A stretch of 64,000 nucleotides of DNA, taken from contig NC_052359.1 of the NCBI RefSeq assembly GCF_009727055.1, forward strand, positions 61,227,779 through 61,291,778, read 5' to 3'. The DNA is from Benincasa hispida (Eukaryota > Streptophyta > Magnoliopsida > Cucurbitales > Cucurbitaceae). The translations under genes were made by a program, and so were the position numbers. Positions 11,896 through 24,597 of the stretch are shown piece by piece. Position 1 is the stretch's first letter, and every line of letters starts with the position of its first letter. A model generated the notes under the pieces. That model worked only from the letters and a program-made list of their open reading frames with translations, was not told the origin of the DNA and searched no databases.

Positions 11896-12329
11896 CATAG
11901 ACCTTCACATTTGAGTTTGACAAAGCATTGGCAAATCCTCTGCATTTGAGTTTGACGAAGCATCGGCGAATCATCCGCACATGAGTTTGACGAAGCATCA
12001 ATGAATCTTCACATTGAGCTCAACTTCGTGACTTTGAACATGTAGATGGCATTGCAAAGTCTCCAAACTTGAGCATGAAGATGAAACATCGATGAAACCT
12101 CTAAACTTGAAGACGGAAGAGCATCCAAGTTTGATTTCAAAGAGGAAGCGAAGTGCATTCCAAGTGTATGCCTTTCATTTATTGTACTAGCTCCTTACGA
12201 TGGATGAACTTCTTCAATTCGTTGTGTTGCCCCCAATAGGGATAAACATATTCAATCTGGAGTGTCATTCTTTTACGGGGATGATCAACATCAATCTTGT
12301 GGTATCATACTTAGGTGGTTGTGGTACCC

Positions 12330-12620
12330 TTTCTGATGGACTAAATTTAAATTTCTTTAAGTTGCCTTAGTACCTTTAAAGAAAGGGATCAAATCATGAG
12401 TAATTCAAGTTTTTTTTTTAGCTGGATTGAACTTGAAGTTTCTTTCAAGCTGCCTACGTACCCTTCATAATGATAGGGATCAAGTCATAATGTAGTTAAA
12501 AAAGAATGTTTTTTTTTTTATGTGTGACTGAACTTAAATTTCTCTAAATTATCTACGTACTCTTTATAATGACAGGGATCAAGTCGTAACGTAGTTCATA
12601 CAAGGATTTTTTTTTTTGAG
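12330..12620. repeat. three-copy tandem repeat of about 85-105 bp
   Basis: Copies begin near 12337, 12423 and 12525. Each has an ACTTAAATTTCT-like start, TACGTAC or a variant, a GGGATCAAGTC-like block and a long T run. The last copy ends in a G run (about 12621-12630). It lies just downstream of gag on the minus strand. Confidence 0.75.
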
Positions 12621-12639
12621 GGGGGGGGAGGGTCACATT

Positions 12640-15113
12640 TTAAGCTCATGCGGGCCAGGAGCATCATGCAGTTTAGGCTTTTGCGATGTGGAGCTTCTTC
12701 ATTAAAATTCAGAAGCTCTTATTTCATCATGGTTTTGATCATCCTCTTCATTTATAGGATTTGTCAATATGATGAGTTTTGGCTTCACTATCAAGGAACC
12801 TTCTGTATTTATGTCAACAAAAAGTTCCCTCTTCATGTGTGAAGGGACACGATTGTGAATCTTTTCGCCGTTGTTTTCTTCATGGAATGACGTCGCCTTC
12901 AAGATTTTCATCCTTCCTTTATGTTGATCGCTTGTTTTCTTGAGACGATCAAAAGCAGATGCTAAAGGTCGATCTTACTTTGCTGTGGATATACTTAGCC
13001 TTTTGAAGGCTGAAGTTCGAGTAGAAGTAGTTATGGGACATTGGTCTTCTTCTCCTACCGTGGCCATACTCAATCTTTGAAAGACTGAAGATCGAGCACT
13101 TGAAGGCTTAATACGATTGAAGACTGAAGTTCTTTTCTTCATTTTTTCTAAGTCGTTGACTTTTTCGATAGTTATATGATTGTTGTCAACTTCCACTATG
13201 CTGACAGTGTGATATGCAATAACTTCTAAAACTTTCTCTAGATGATTATTGAGAAAGCTTCTTAAGAGAAATTTTGCCAAAGTTGTCGGCCGTCAGAATT
13301 GAGGGAAATCCTTGTCTTCTTTCTTAGCAGGCTTAGGATTCCATGTCATCTTTTTGCCTTTCTTTTTATGAGTCTTGTTCCTTCTTCTATAGCTTCGATA
13401 GGAACGCGACTCTTTTTGGGTGGAGTTTGATTGTCTTCTTTTTCGACGAGTCACAATTATCCACCTTTCATTGTTATCTTCAACAAGCTCCTCTTTCTTT
13501 TTGGAATTTGCTGTTTGAATCTCTTACTGGAACCAAAAAACTATAGGCTCGAAGGCTCTGAACTGGATCAGGCTTTGTCTTTGAGCATGGGACATAGACA
13601 GTGTTGGAACACTTGAAGTTGCCACTACTGTAGCGTGATTTGTCTGTGCTACTTCATCCAAATCTAGCTCAATCTTCTTTTCACGAGCCAACTTCAGAAT
13701 TCGTTCCTTCAGTACGAAACACCTTTCAACTGGGTGACTAGCGACTCGATGATACTTGCAGTAGTTAGGATCATCTACTTTTCCTACTTGTTCCAGCCGC
13801 TTGCATTCCGGCAACTGACTAAGTTGCTTCTCTAGCAGTTGCTCTAACATATCTGCCACATCAGAGTCAGGGAATGAATAAACCTTCTCTTGTCTTTCTT
13901 TAAGAGTTGGGCAACGCTTCTCGCCCTCATTGTGACTTCTTTCAAATTTTGTTTGTTTTCCTTTGGAGGAAAATTTCTGCGAAGTCACATGAACGACCAT
14001 AGATTCTTTTGTGGCACTATCTACGATCTTTTCAGTGCCCTTGGATTCATTCTTATATTTTTTTCCCTTCTGGGACTAGGAAATCTTTAGTTCCCCTGTT
14101 GGCGATACTCAGCTTCATATCATGAGCACGTGTTGCCAACTCCTCAAATGTACAAGGTTTTATCCCTTAGGATGTACAGAAGCTCCCAATGCATGCCTTG
14201 AGTGCACATCTCCATTGCAGATAATTTAGTGAGTCTATCTTTGCAATTCAGACTTAATGCTCTCCATCGGTTGATGTAATCGATGACTGTCTCTCCCTTC
14301 TACTGTTTCGTGTTCGTCAGCTCCATCATGCTAACAGTCGCTTTGTACTATAGAAGCGGTTCAGGAACTCCCTTTCTAGTTATTCCCAACTATCAATCAC
14401 TTCTGGCTCCAAATCAGTATACCAATCGAAAGCATTTCCTTTCAAGAGACGGACGAACTGCTTGACTAGGGTCTTCTTTAGTTCCTGCATTTTCGCAGGT
14501 TTCAATGAAGTGTGCAACATGTTGTTTTGGATTGTCCTTTCCATCGAATGCTGAACTTTGGATGTTGATACCCAGCTAGCATTCTTAGGTTGTTGATTCT
14601 CTTGGTGTACGGCTTGGAGTACATAAAGAAGGACTGTGATGATCTTTACTGAACCCGTATGGAGTTTGTAATCATATCCTGCAGCTGTTGAATTGACAGG
14701 GTGGCAATAGAGGTAGTTGTTATGGCTGGTCTTCCTACAAGACAGACTTTCCTTTGTCATTGGCTTTTGTAGTTGGAGATTGACTCGACTCAACGGTTTC
14801 TCGAGCATGTATTTGATCTCTTAAATTAGCGATTTCATGATCTCGCTCTTCAAAAACTTTCGTTAGGAAATTTATCTTCCTTTCCATCTCTGCCATGGCT
14901 GACTCAGCCGTTACGTCAGTCACCATGACAGATATTACATTAAAGTAGATTCTTTATCTGATGGATCATTAGCAGAAACGTAGTCGTCGAACAAGGGATT
15001 TCTCTAATAACGATCCCACCTTTAGTAGATTCCATTAGTTTTTCCGTGATGACAGAGCTTATGTAAGTATCACTTGCGACGGTAGCTTTGGATACAACTT
15101 TCTTTGGTGCCAT
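12640..15113 (-). pseudogene. decayed Gypsy gag region
   Basis: Reading on the minus strand, a likely start at 15113 gives MAPKKVVSK. Downstream blocks include MAEMERKINFLTKVFEERDH (14735-14926), LLKGNAFDWYTDLEPEVIDS (about 14380-14450), and a Cys/His segment YCKYHRVASHPVERCF (about 13720-13775) resembling a modified zinc knuckle. Further blocks are RTSVFNRIKPSS and RTSAFKRL (12975-13280), then PSHMKRELFVDINT (12702-12911). These match the general pattern of cucurbit-type Gypsy gag polyproteins (from memory). Frame changes and stops between blocks show it is not translatable as one protein. No RT motif follows before the minisatellites. Confidence 0.8.
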
Positions 15114-15183
15114 TTGTAGGTTTATGGACTTGGATGACGAGTGAGAGATGAGAGGTAGAGATGTCCCACAAGGCGTGCCAATT

Positions 15184-16393
15184 TTTTCGCACAAGATTTC
15201 AAGAGAAATTTATTTCGTGGAACTTTAATTTTGTATTTGTATTAATTTTGTGGAAAACAAGTACAATCTCTAATACATAGTATTTTGATGCTTCCAAAAT
15301 AAAATATAATCTTTAAGTTGGTTGATCTTCTTGAACAATCGGCCTTTGGGCTTGTTGATCTCCCTGGGTGATCGGCCTTTGGGCTTGTTGATCTCCTTGG
15401 ATGATCGGCCTTTGGGCTTGTTGATCTTTTTGGAGGATTAGTAATTGCATGAGATTTTCGGAGAAACTTGTTTTGTGGAGTTGAACTTGAGTTGGTGTTG
15501 ATGTTGAGGTTGGTTTGATGCGATGTGGTTCGTTCTCTAGTACTTGATCCTCTGATTCACTCTCGGTTGGGTGAACGTACTTGACTTGAAGAAGAAAAAT
15601 ACCGAACGTTCTTGAAGTAGAAGTCTTGGAAGAGTGTTTGTGTCTTCAAGGGTCTTCTGTCTTCTAGGAGTGCAGCTTCAAGAGTTTTGGGAGTCTTCTG
15701 CTTGTGGATGAATTCTCTCTAGGCTTTCTGAATGTAGAATTGCTTGTATCTTCAAAAGACTTTAGTCTTTAGAAGGCTTGTATCTTCTAAGGACTTCAGT
15801 CTTCAGAATACTTGCATCTTCAAAGGACTTCAGTCTTCAGAATGCTTGTATCTTCAAAGGACTTCAGTCTTCAGATGTGGTCAGCTTCAGGAGTTAAGGA
15901 GTCTTTTGATTGTAGAGGATTCCCTATAAGCTCTATGGAGTATAGAATTGCCGACCTCTCCAAATGAAGAGAGCTTATCTATTTATAGAGTGCACGGGTG
16001 GGCTTGGGCTTGGTTGATCCATATACTGGCCTTTGGGCTCAATTAGTTGGACTTGGGTTTGGTTGGTCTATGGGTCTAACCTTTTGGCCCAATTAATCGG
16101 TTTTAGGCTTGATTTGACATTTGAGTCAAATTCAACCTATTTTTGGGCTTAGTTGGACTTAACCCAAATAATAATATCAAATTAGGCCAAATTAATCTTA
16201 TTTAATTCAATGGTCATGATAAAACCATGTGTCGTCATCAAAATTTGTCTTCAACTTCAATTTGGGACATATGTCAACTTCTAATTGAGCCCAAATTTAA
16301 TGATTTGGAATTTCGTCATTAATTTAGTAAATGATGTGACAACTTGTGATTGGTCCAAAATTTCTCATCTTTATATTTAAATTTTGATTTATG
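15184..16393 (-). repeat. 5' LTR of the Gypsy element
   Basis: This is the direct-repeat partner of 9496-10640. On the minus strand it ends ...CTTGTGCGAAAAAA, directly followed by TTGGCACGCCTTGTGGGAC, the likely primer-binding and leader region before gag. It holds the same 33-bp (15320-15440) and 34-bp (15735-15885) arrays. It keeps the TATA box missing from its partner. Confidence 0.8.
15980..15987 (-). promoter_or_regulatory. TATA box of the Gypsy 5' LTR
   Basis: On the minus strand the sequence reads CTCTATAAATAGATAAGC, a strong plant TATA match in the middle of the 5' LTR, pointing toward gag. The corresponding place in the 3' LTR (about 10288) has lost it through a short deletion. Confidence 0.6.
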
Positions 16394-16959
16394 GTTATCC
16401 ATGAACCCTTATATTTAAGGAAAAATCATATATATAGTATCTCGAAGTTTAAATTTTGATACAATATTGATTATTAGATTTATTTCCAACTGTTCTAACA
16501 AATATTTAGGTTATTCTCAAATTTCAATTCTGATTATGTAGGAAATCTAGTTCCATTTTCTTTATTTTTAAAAAATTTCTTTTTTAAGGAGACAAGTGAG
16601 ATAAATTACAATAAACAAAAATAAAACAAGAATTGGATTGGTAGATAAGAAATGAAATGGGTTTGAATGAGGAAAATGGAAGAAGAACGGATGTGAAAGT
16701 AAAGGATAAGGTTTCGGAGGGAGTGTTATTAACAATGACGATTATTTTAGATTAAAAAAATGTAGTAATTGAATTCAATCAAAGAGCAACAATACTTTTT
16801 AATTTTCAATTTGTAGGAAATTATATAAAGTTTATTCCTTTTCAACCATAACAAAGATTTACATATTTTTGTTATTTTAAAATTTAAATGTTGAGCATGT
16901 AGTCTTTGTTAGTACTTGAAATTTTATATTATTATTATTATTATTTTGTTAGTTTCAAT

Positions 16960-18160
16960 TAAATCTTTGATTAGATTTTGAGTTATTTTTAAGAAATATT
17001 TTTTTAACAAATAATGACAAAAATAGGATTGAAGGAAAAATAATAACAAAAACAGGGTTGAAGGAAAAATATAACAAAAATAGGATAAAGGATTTGTGGA
17101 CCCGGTACACAACTACGAAAAAAACGTGTACTGAGTCCACGAGTGTTTAAATGGATCGTGGACCCGATATAATGTTTAGACAAAATCGTGTATCATGTCC
17201 ACAATTTTAAACTCCACATGACAGTCACATGCAAGACTTTACCACGTCGAAAATCGTGCATGGAGTCCACGAGTTTCAAGAGAATTGATACAATTAGTAC
17301 CATTATTAAACAAATATATTATATTATATATGCCCATTCATTTTAAAAAATGGAAGGAGTGATGGAAATTAGTCTTGTATGTGTCATTACATCTCATTAA
17401 TGCACAAAACCACTTCAAATTTCTAAAAGAACTATAACTAATTACATTCTCTCTCTTCTTCCTCTTCCAACACCCAAGAAACCCACTTAACTTTTCCATT
17501 CTCCCTCTCTTTCTCTCATTTCTTAGTAACAAACTAGATTCTTTTCTCTTTTTTGTTTTTTTTTTTCATTACACCATTTATCTTCCTCTTCATTTTTTCT
17601 TCATCTTTTCTTCTCAATCTCCATTGTTTTGTTTTCTTCTTTTTTATTTTATTTTTATGTTTTTTCTTTCTTAGTTTGTCAATTTTTTTTTTATAGTTTC
17701 ATTATCTGTCGTTTTCTTCTCTATTTTCCTCTCGTTACTTTTTTTTCTTATTTTGTCGAAAATATAGAACCAATTTTTTGTCCAAAACTAACGTTGCCAG
17801 ATTGATGATCACCTCTAGAAGCAATGATGAAACAAAGAATTTTATTTTATTTTATTATGGAACTCGTGGACAAGATCCATGGTTTCTGACGTGGCATATT
17901 ACATGGCAAAGTCTTGAATGTGACAGCCATGTAAAGCTTAAAATCATGGATCGAGTACATAATTTTGTCTAAACCGTGTACCAGGTCCACGATTCATTTA
18001 AATACTCATGGATCAAGTACACTTTTTTCCTTCATCGTGTACCGGGTCCATGATTTTATAACCCTATTTTTATCATTATTTTTCCTTCAACCCTATTTTT
18101 GTCATTATTTATCAAAATATCATTATTTTTTTTTTAATAAAAAATCTTAGATTTCTATAC
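16960..18160. mobile_element. long terminal-inverted-repeat element
   Basis: The segment from about 17005 to 17280 reappears in inverted orientation at about 17858-18115. Shared words include ATAATGACAAAAATAGG, GGTTGAAGGAAAAA, GGACCCGGTACAC and AGTCCACGAG or variants. Weaker similarity extends outward to about 16960 and 18160. Within the arms, GTGGACCCGGTACAC-like and ATAGGGTTGAAGGAAAAA-like units repeat. The centre (17280-17858) has a pyrimidine-rich region and no recognisable protein. The architecture fits a non-autonomous Mutator-like or foldback element; the family is not established. No target duplication could be read. Confidence 0.7.
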
Positions 18161-19255
18161 TTTCAACTTTATCATAATCTTAGATATCTTATTTATCTGT
18201 TTGAACAAAAAATTTACTTGTTTTTCATGTATTTGAATTTAACATGTTTATTTCTTATATTAGGAGAACTACCCATGAAAACTATAACAATGAGCAACAA
18301 AATCAAATTTGATAGATTCAAAATATCTAAAATAAAGGTATTAGTATGATATATATCTCAAATTATGAATTACATAAACATGCCAACAAAACCAATATTC
18401 ATTAAAGATATTATTCTTGAGATAGTTGATGGTTTATATTGTTATTCTATCACCTTTTAATTTCATGTAAATAAAATTATCGTTTATACTACTCCCATCA
18501 AAAGTATATTGGCTGAAGATTTATGTCACCATCAAAATTTATGTTCCATCACTTTTTAATTTCATGTAAAAATAATTTGCTTAGACACGTGCAACTCATT
18601 TTTATATTTGTTGCGAATTAACATAAAATACAATATGCACAAATATGCACACACACGCACGTGCACGCGCACACACACGGTTATTAGTTATTTTATTATT
18701 TTTAATTTTTATGTAAGATATTTATAATTTAAACTTAAGAGAATTTATATTATTGTGTTATCGAAATTTCACCAAAAATTCACGTTCTAAAAACCTTTAG
18801 CCACGTACATTGCACGTGTTTTATAACTAGTATACTTAAGTTCCGAGATTTTATATGAAGTTGAAAGTTTCACATTCCTTAAACGAAAGAAAGTTCATAA
18901 ACTTATGAGACTTTTGAAACCAAATAGCTAAAAACTTGGGTCGTCTTTGTAGGAATTTAAAGTTTACATAAGATGAACGTCATGGATACTCTATTGGTTT
19001 TGTAGGAATATAAAATATCCAAACAATTATCAAATGTCTGGACATCTTAAAATGTTCAGCAAAATGCAGCTCAATAATTTTGGTTGCACCCTTGAAACAT
19101 GACAAAGTTTCCAAGATTCATATGTTAAGAGCGCAACATATGAATCTTGGAAACTATCCGTTTTTATTTTATAATTAATATAGATCAATATGTTCGTTTA
19201 GTAATAAACAACTCCATACAATTAACTATATTTATATTTTTCATTCACATAATAA
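18161..19255. other. intergenic, AT-rich
   Basis: No gene is seen. An impure CA/CG dinucleotide run (CACACACACGCACGTGCACG region) lies at about 18643-18680, followed by TTATTAGTTATTTTATTATT. Confidence 0.5.
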
Positions 19256-19467
19256 GATAATTGCAATGGGTAGAACTTTTGGGGTTAATAATTAAGTGTA
19301 TAACACCACCTTTAAATAATTGTAAATATAACAAAATCTACCAGCAATATAGTCTATTATTGATAGACTTCGAGATTTGAATTTAAATTTTGTTATATTT
19401 ACAAATTCTTTTGTATTATATTATATTGCTAATACTGTGGACCTGATTGCTATAATTACAATGGTCC
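19256..19467. mobile_element. MITE, TAATTGCAA family
   Basis: The left end GATAATTGCAATGGG and the right end CTATAATTACAATGGTCC are partly inverted. The interior TATAGTCTATTATTGATAGACT and ATATTTACAAATTC match the clearer copy in the dehydrogenase intron at 26643-26922. Confidence 0.55.
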
Positions 19468-20599
19468 CTAAACTCTATTTATTTTCAATTGAAAATATAG
19501 AATGAAAATTTCAATTTATTTTACTTGGCCAACGGTGATCTTCCATTTTCTTTTTCTAACACACAAATTGGTTTCATTTCTCTTAATCTTTTCTCTCTAT
19601 TTCGATAATATATTCACAATATTAATATATAAATTATCTAAAGATAGAAAAGTATTGTTGAAAAAAATATATTAATTGTTTTAAGATATTCCCATATGTT
19701 GAAGATGTATTTTTGAGCATCTACCCATAGAACTACAGTAGTTTGGATAATTTTTTTTACACTGCCTCAATTTAAACTTTCCATTTTTACAAAGTGTATT
19801 CATTTACACTCTTCTCCATATTTTGATCGACCAATATCATGTAAAACAAAAAAATTGAATTAATTAAACTTCTTAATTTTGATAAGCCAATCAATGTAAA
19901 TCTTTAAAAATCATCAGTTGTAGGCTTGCTCAAATATTGGTTTAACAAAATAGATGATTAGTGTAAATACATGGATGATTTTCCAAGAAAATTCAGTCTA
20001 AAATCTAAATTGATTCATTTATGGAAGTTTATGGATTTAATTAATATAATTATTAGTTTTACTCGAAATTTTTTCAAATGAAATGTAATTGAATGAGTAA
20101 ATTAACATATTTAAAAATTTTAGAATTTAAATCAATATAATTATTAAGGGGTCTTTTTAAATATAAAAAAATATTAAGAAAGATTAATAATTTAGAATTT
20201 AAATTCTAAATTCAAGACTACGATATAAATTTATATTTTCCTTGAGCTTTAGATATTTTCCTTGGCTAGATGCAGATGCCGTTAGTTAGCTTAGAACTTG
20301 AATAAGGACAGCAACGCTCCACCTTGGGGCGGCGAGCGATTGCGAAAACGGGGAAGATTTTCCCCAGATGAGCAAAAATTTGTAATCGGCCAGCTCTTCG
20401 CTCTTTTCACATTCGAATTTCGCATCAAACAAACACAACATTTCGAGCTCCATCGACCTTAATTTAATCGAAACACTAACCCTTTTGATTGTCTTCACTT
20501 TCAGCCGGCGATTCTCCTGCTTTGACTTCACTCCATTTGGGTTTTTTTCTTTCCCCTCTTTATAAGCGTTTCTACGCGTGAATCGAACGGCGAGACGCC
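19468..20599. other. region upstream of the UNC93-like gene
   Basis: AT-rich until about 20270, then mixed composition just before the start codon, as expected for a 5' leader. TATAAG at 20561-20566 is only 34 bp from the ATG, so it is probably not the TATA box unless the leader is very short. The opposite-strand ORF at 20286-20531 has no recognisable domain and is discounted. Confidence 0.5.
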
Positions 20600-23500
20600 A
20601 TGGATCCTGTAGACGAAGAGGCGCGATTGCTAGTTAATAACGCGCCAATTCCAGCACCAGTGAATCATGCGAGAGATGTTCATGTTTTGAGCTTTGCTTT
20701 TCTGTTAATTTTTCTTGCTTATGGAGCTGCGCAGAATTTGGAGAGTACTGTTAATACTGTAAGTTTCTGGTTCTATTCACTATTTGTTGAAGAAATGGAC
20801 GAGAAACCTTAATTGGTGCCTCTTATGGGAGAATTTGGATTCTGTGTTTGATGGGTTTTTTGGGGGTTAATTGATATTATCGTTTTTGGGTTTGATTTGG
20901 GCTGATTGGTTTTGTTTGGATGTGGAATTTCCATTCAGGAGGAGGATCTTGGGACTACCTCGCTTGGGATATTGTATTTATCTTTCACGTTTTTCTCTCT
21001 GGTGGCTTCTTTGGTGGTTCGAGCATTGGGGACTAAGAATGCTTTGATTCTTGGGACTACTGGTTATTGGTTGTTCATTGCTGCAAATTTGAAGCCAACT
21101 TGGTATGATTTCTTTTCTGATTTTAACGGTATGCTTTGACAATACAATTATCATCGATGAAAAGAGTTTAACATAATGAAGACAACATGTAATCGAGCTG
21201 ATTCTGGCAATGTGAATTACTTAAAACATTTTGCAGACATGATTTAATGAAAAAATAGCCTGAATATCAATTATTCATCCATCACTGGGCACCACTGGCT
21301 GTGTTTGACTGTGTTTGATAGCGACTAAAGAGCATTCTTAAAAACTCTTCGGATTGAATGTTTATATCATTTTCAATAAGTCATCGGTGTCATATTGTCA
21401 TGAACTTGCCTTGCTTTAAATTCTCCCATGGAAAAGAAAAATTAGTTTTGCCAAAGCAAGCATAGCTCAACTGGCATGTGATATATATTAGCAACCAAGA
21501 GGTCCGTAGTTCGAATCTATGCGCCCGTTATTGTTCTAAAAAAAAAGAAAAAGGCAGTTTTAAAGATGATGGTTTACTTGAACTTTACGTCTTTTCAATA
21601 CACTGCAACTCAATGCTTAGGTGATTGCAAAGTTGAGATGATTTTCTGAACACTTCTTTTCAGGTTTACAATGGTTCCAGCTTCTATGTACCTTGGTTTT
21701 GCTGCTTCAATAATATGGGTTGGACAGGTGCATTGTAGTAAATATTTTTGGAATATATAGTAATGGATAAGCACAATAACTCTAGAGTGAACATCCTTGA
21801 CGTTCGCTATATAATGCATTCTCAGGGTACATATCTCACTTCAATTGCACGTAATCATGCAAGAAAGAATGGCTTACATGAAGGAACTGTTATTGGCAAT
21901 TTCAATGGAGAATTTTGGGGAGTATTTGCAAGTCACCAGGTGAATCCATGGATTTAAAGTTTATAACTTTTGTCCTTCAAGAAATGTTCTCCAGAAGATA
22001 AATACTTAAACTTAACAGTAAGGTTCTTACCTTTTTAAATTGGTAAATGTCTGATATCGTATGTGATTGTAATATTGCAGGTCATTGGAAATATTATCTC
22101 TCTCGTTGTGCTGAAGGACGAAACAGTATGTATTCTCCTTTTAATTACTCTCTGAAAGTGTTCCATTTTAGAGCTTCCACGTTCGACCGCATTGGAAACA
22201 ACCATATGGATGTTGATGTTGAAGCAGGCAATTGCCTAGTCATGCAATGCTGTTTAATCTTTGACTGCATTTCATCTTTCAATAGTCCATGCTTGAATCT
22301 TTTTAGTACTTTATTAACATCTCTAGATTGAATCATGTTTCTTTGCCCCGTAACTGCTGCAGGGTGGAAGAACCAATGGCACAACTGTATTGTTCATTAT
22401 CTTCCTTTGCATTGTTACGTTAGGTATTGCACTTATGTGGTTCTTAAGGAAGGAAGAAAGTAAAAAGGAAGAACCATCATTGTACTCGTCCAGCCTACGT
22501 GTTTCTATATTGTCTCTGTCAAAGTCGGTAGTTGCTCCATTGGCTGATGTAAGAATGATCTTGGCCATTCCTCTGATTGCATATTCAGGACTACAAGCGG
22601 CATTCGTATGGTAATTACTGGAATAAAGTAGAAGTATTGCATGCTCTTTGTTGCAATAGCCTGTGTTTTTCCCGACTAAGCATTGTAGAGTTCCAAACAT
22701 AGGGCCAAGTTCACAAAACAAGTTGTCACACCGTCACTTGGTGTGTCAGGGGTTGGTGGTGCAATGGCAGTTTATGGGGCCTCTGATGCAATTGTAAGTA
22801 TGCATGCTTCTGTTTTCTTTCTCTCATTTCCCTTGTTATTCCAACCGTAAATAAAATCAAACTATATTGAATTATAGGTGAACAACTATAGGAAAAATCA
22901 AGTGTTTCGAGGCACTTGGACCCTTCCTTCTTTAGATATCTTGAGAGTCCTAATTCACTAACTAAAAGAATGCTTAACTTCTCCTTTTCCCTCTCTCTAT
23001 TTTTAACCAAATACCCTAATAACTTTCCTAGCTAATTACAAATATACCCTTAATACTAGTCCTACTCTTATTCTACATGCCTATCAGAAATATTAATTAT
23101 GCTTGCAGAGGTAGATTTGAATGATATTTGTCTATCCGTAGAAAGTTCTTCACGACCATTCATCCAAGTTAGTAGAGGGGAATTACTTAAAACACTTTGA
23201 CAATCTCTCTCTCGCGATTTTGGCTTGGCTCATGTCCTGCACATTCATACATTCACTTTCAACTATTTATCTTTCATCAAAGCTATTGCTAATAGAAAAG
23301 GAGAGATTTGAGTGTTAATTGTTTTTTGTTGTCTTTCTAGTGCTCATTGGTTGCTGGTCGTCTTACATCTGGTCTCCCATCAATCACTTTCTTAGTATCT
23401 GGTGGAGCTGTGAGTCAAGCTATTGTTTTTATTTGGCTTCTACTGGGACAGAGGTTGGCAACATTGGAAAACCTTTTACATTTAGAATTATTTCGTAATG

Positions 23501-24071
23501 AATACCGTGATCGTACTAATTAAACCTTGCAATGCCCTGTCGTGACTCTTCAAACCAGTGAAACACTTGGTGTTGTATATCTGCTTCTTATATCTGCCGT
23601 ACTGGGAATTGGTGATGGAGTTTTTAACACACAATTGAATGCTCTGTTCGGAATACTTTTCAAACATGATACGGTACTCATTCGTCCTTCATTGCTTTCT
23701 CAAGATAGGAATTGGTGGATTGATAAGTGATCTTTCTATCCTCTAAACATGGCAACCTCATCATTAACAATTTCATATAATCTCATTACATCCATTGCCA
23801 TTGTTTTTCTCATATTATAATCTCTGGTTCTGCAAAAAGGCCGTGAATAATGGGTTTCTTCAAATGGGTGCTATCTTTTGGTTCACAGGAAGGAGCGTTC
23901 GCCCAACTAAAGGTCTGGCAGAGCGCGACTATTTCGGTCGTCTTCTTTTTCAGTCCATACATTTCAATGCACACAATGCTGGTGATTATACTCTCTGTTC
24001 TCTGCCTCTCATATGTTGGTTTTCTGATTTTAACTGTTTGGGTAGAGAAATCATTCTCTTCAAGATTGTAA
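20600..24071 (+). CDS. UNC93-like protein 3 (ten exons)
   Basis: Spliced coding gene for a multi-pass membrane protein of the UNC93/MFS-like family. Animal UNC-93 regulates a potassium channel, and plant members are linked to ion balance; the role of this subgroup is not established. GT-AG exons: 20600-20758, 20939-21102, 21664-21727, 21826-21939, 22081-22125, 22363-22610, 22703-22793, 23341-23453, 23559-23673, 23889-24071. Phases agree at every junction and the product is 431 residues, close to the roughly 437 recalled for the Arabidopsis homologue. Conserved blocks are FLLIFLAYGAAQNLE (first membrane segment), ALILGTTGYWLFIAANLKP, FTMVPASMYLGFAASIIWVG, GTYLTSIAR, VIGNFNGEFWG, GVSGVGGAMAVYGA, AVLGIGDGVFNTQLNALFG and EGAFAQLKVWQSATISVVFF. 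The start context GACGCCATGG is strong. No break was found. Intron 2 holds a SINE. Confidence 0.95.
21457..21545 (+). mobile_element. tRNA-derived SINE in UNC93 intron 2
   Basis: CATAGCTCAACTGGCATGTG resembles an RNA polymerase III A box and GTAGTTCGAATCTATG a B box, about 40 bp apart, followed by an A-rich tail (21537-21550). It lacks a foldable acceptor stem, so it is a SINE rather than a tRNA gene. Confidence 0.6.
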
Positions 24072-24299
24072 TGTATAGACACAGATATATATGTGCCTAT
24101 TGATTTCTGTCAAACTGTTCATTTCCTTTGCCAATCAATCTTGTGTAAAATGTATCTCTTCCATACAAATTGGAAGAGTGGATGTGCTTTTTAGCTTTTG
24201 TTCATCATGAGCCATATTTCAATCTTTAACTATTAACGACCAACATTCAAAAGAGTGAATATCTTCACATAATTATTAAAGAAATAATAAATATATATA

Positions 24300-24590
24300 C
24301 ACACAGAGATGGGCTCGAACAAACTGATTAGACCCATCGAGTATCATCTCATCGAGTGATCGAGTATTTTAAGAACTACTGATAATCTCCATCGAGCATC
24401 GAGTATTTTAAGAACTCCTGATAAGCACCATCGAGTATCATCTCATCGAGTCAACGAGTATTTTATCATCGTGTCATCGAGTATTTTAAGAGCATCTGAT
24501 AATCACCATCGAGTATCATCTCATCGAGTCATCAAGTATTTTAAGAACTTACGATAATCACCATCGAGTATCATCTCATCCTCCATAGTG
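24300..24590. repeat. 55-bp tandem repeat in left LTR
   Basis: Units of the form GATAATCACCATCGAGTATC, ATCTCATCGAGTCATC, GAGTATTTTAAGAACT repeat with a spacing of 55 bp (for example 24498 to 24553). The array is matched at 25310-25615 in the other LTR. Confidence 0.85.
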
Positions 24591-24597
24591 ACACGTT

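Larger units (their letters stand above)
9496..16393 (-). mobile_element. Ty3/Gypsy LTR retrotransposon, gag only, minus strand
   Basis: Two direct repeats of 1.1-1.2 kb (9496-10640 and 15184-16393) enclose about 4.5 kb whose coding remnants read on the minus strand, so the right repeat is the 5' LTR. A candidate 5-bp target duplication GTTAT flanks it (9491-9495 and 16394-16398). The right outer edge does not show the usual TG/CA ending, so this boundary is tentative. I see gag and zinc-knuckle-like sequence but no protease, RT, RNase H or integrase motifs. It is therefore non-autonomous or deleted. Internal minisatellites fill much of the 3' half. Confidence 0.8.

Noticed and set aside
10886..12001. 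Long overlapping ORFs on both strands with repeated WLASSP or FKFKVGVHG peptides
   Set aside because: They follow the minisatellite units in several frames, so openness reflects unit composition rather than coding.
21457..21545. Possible tRNA gene
   Set aside because: Box A and B words are present but no acceptor stem or anticodon arm can be folded; a SINE is the better reading.
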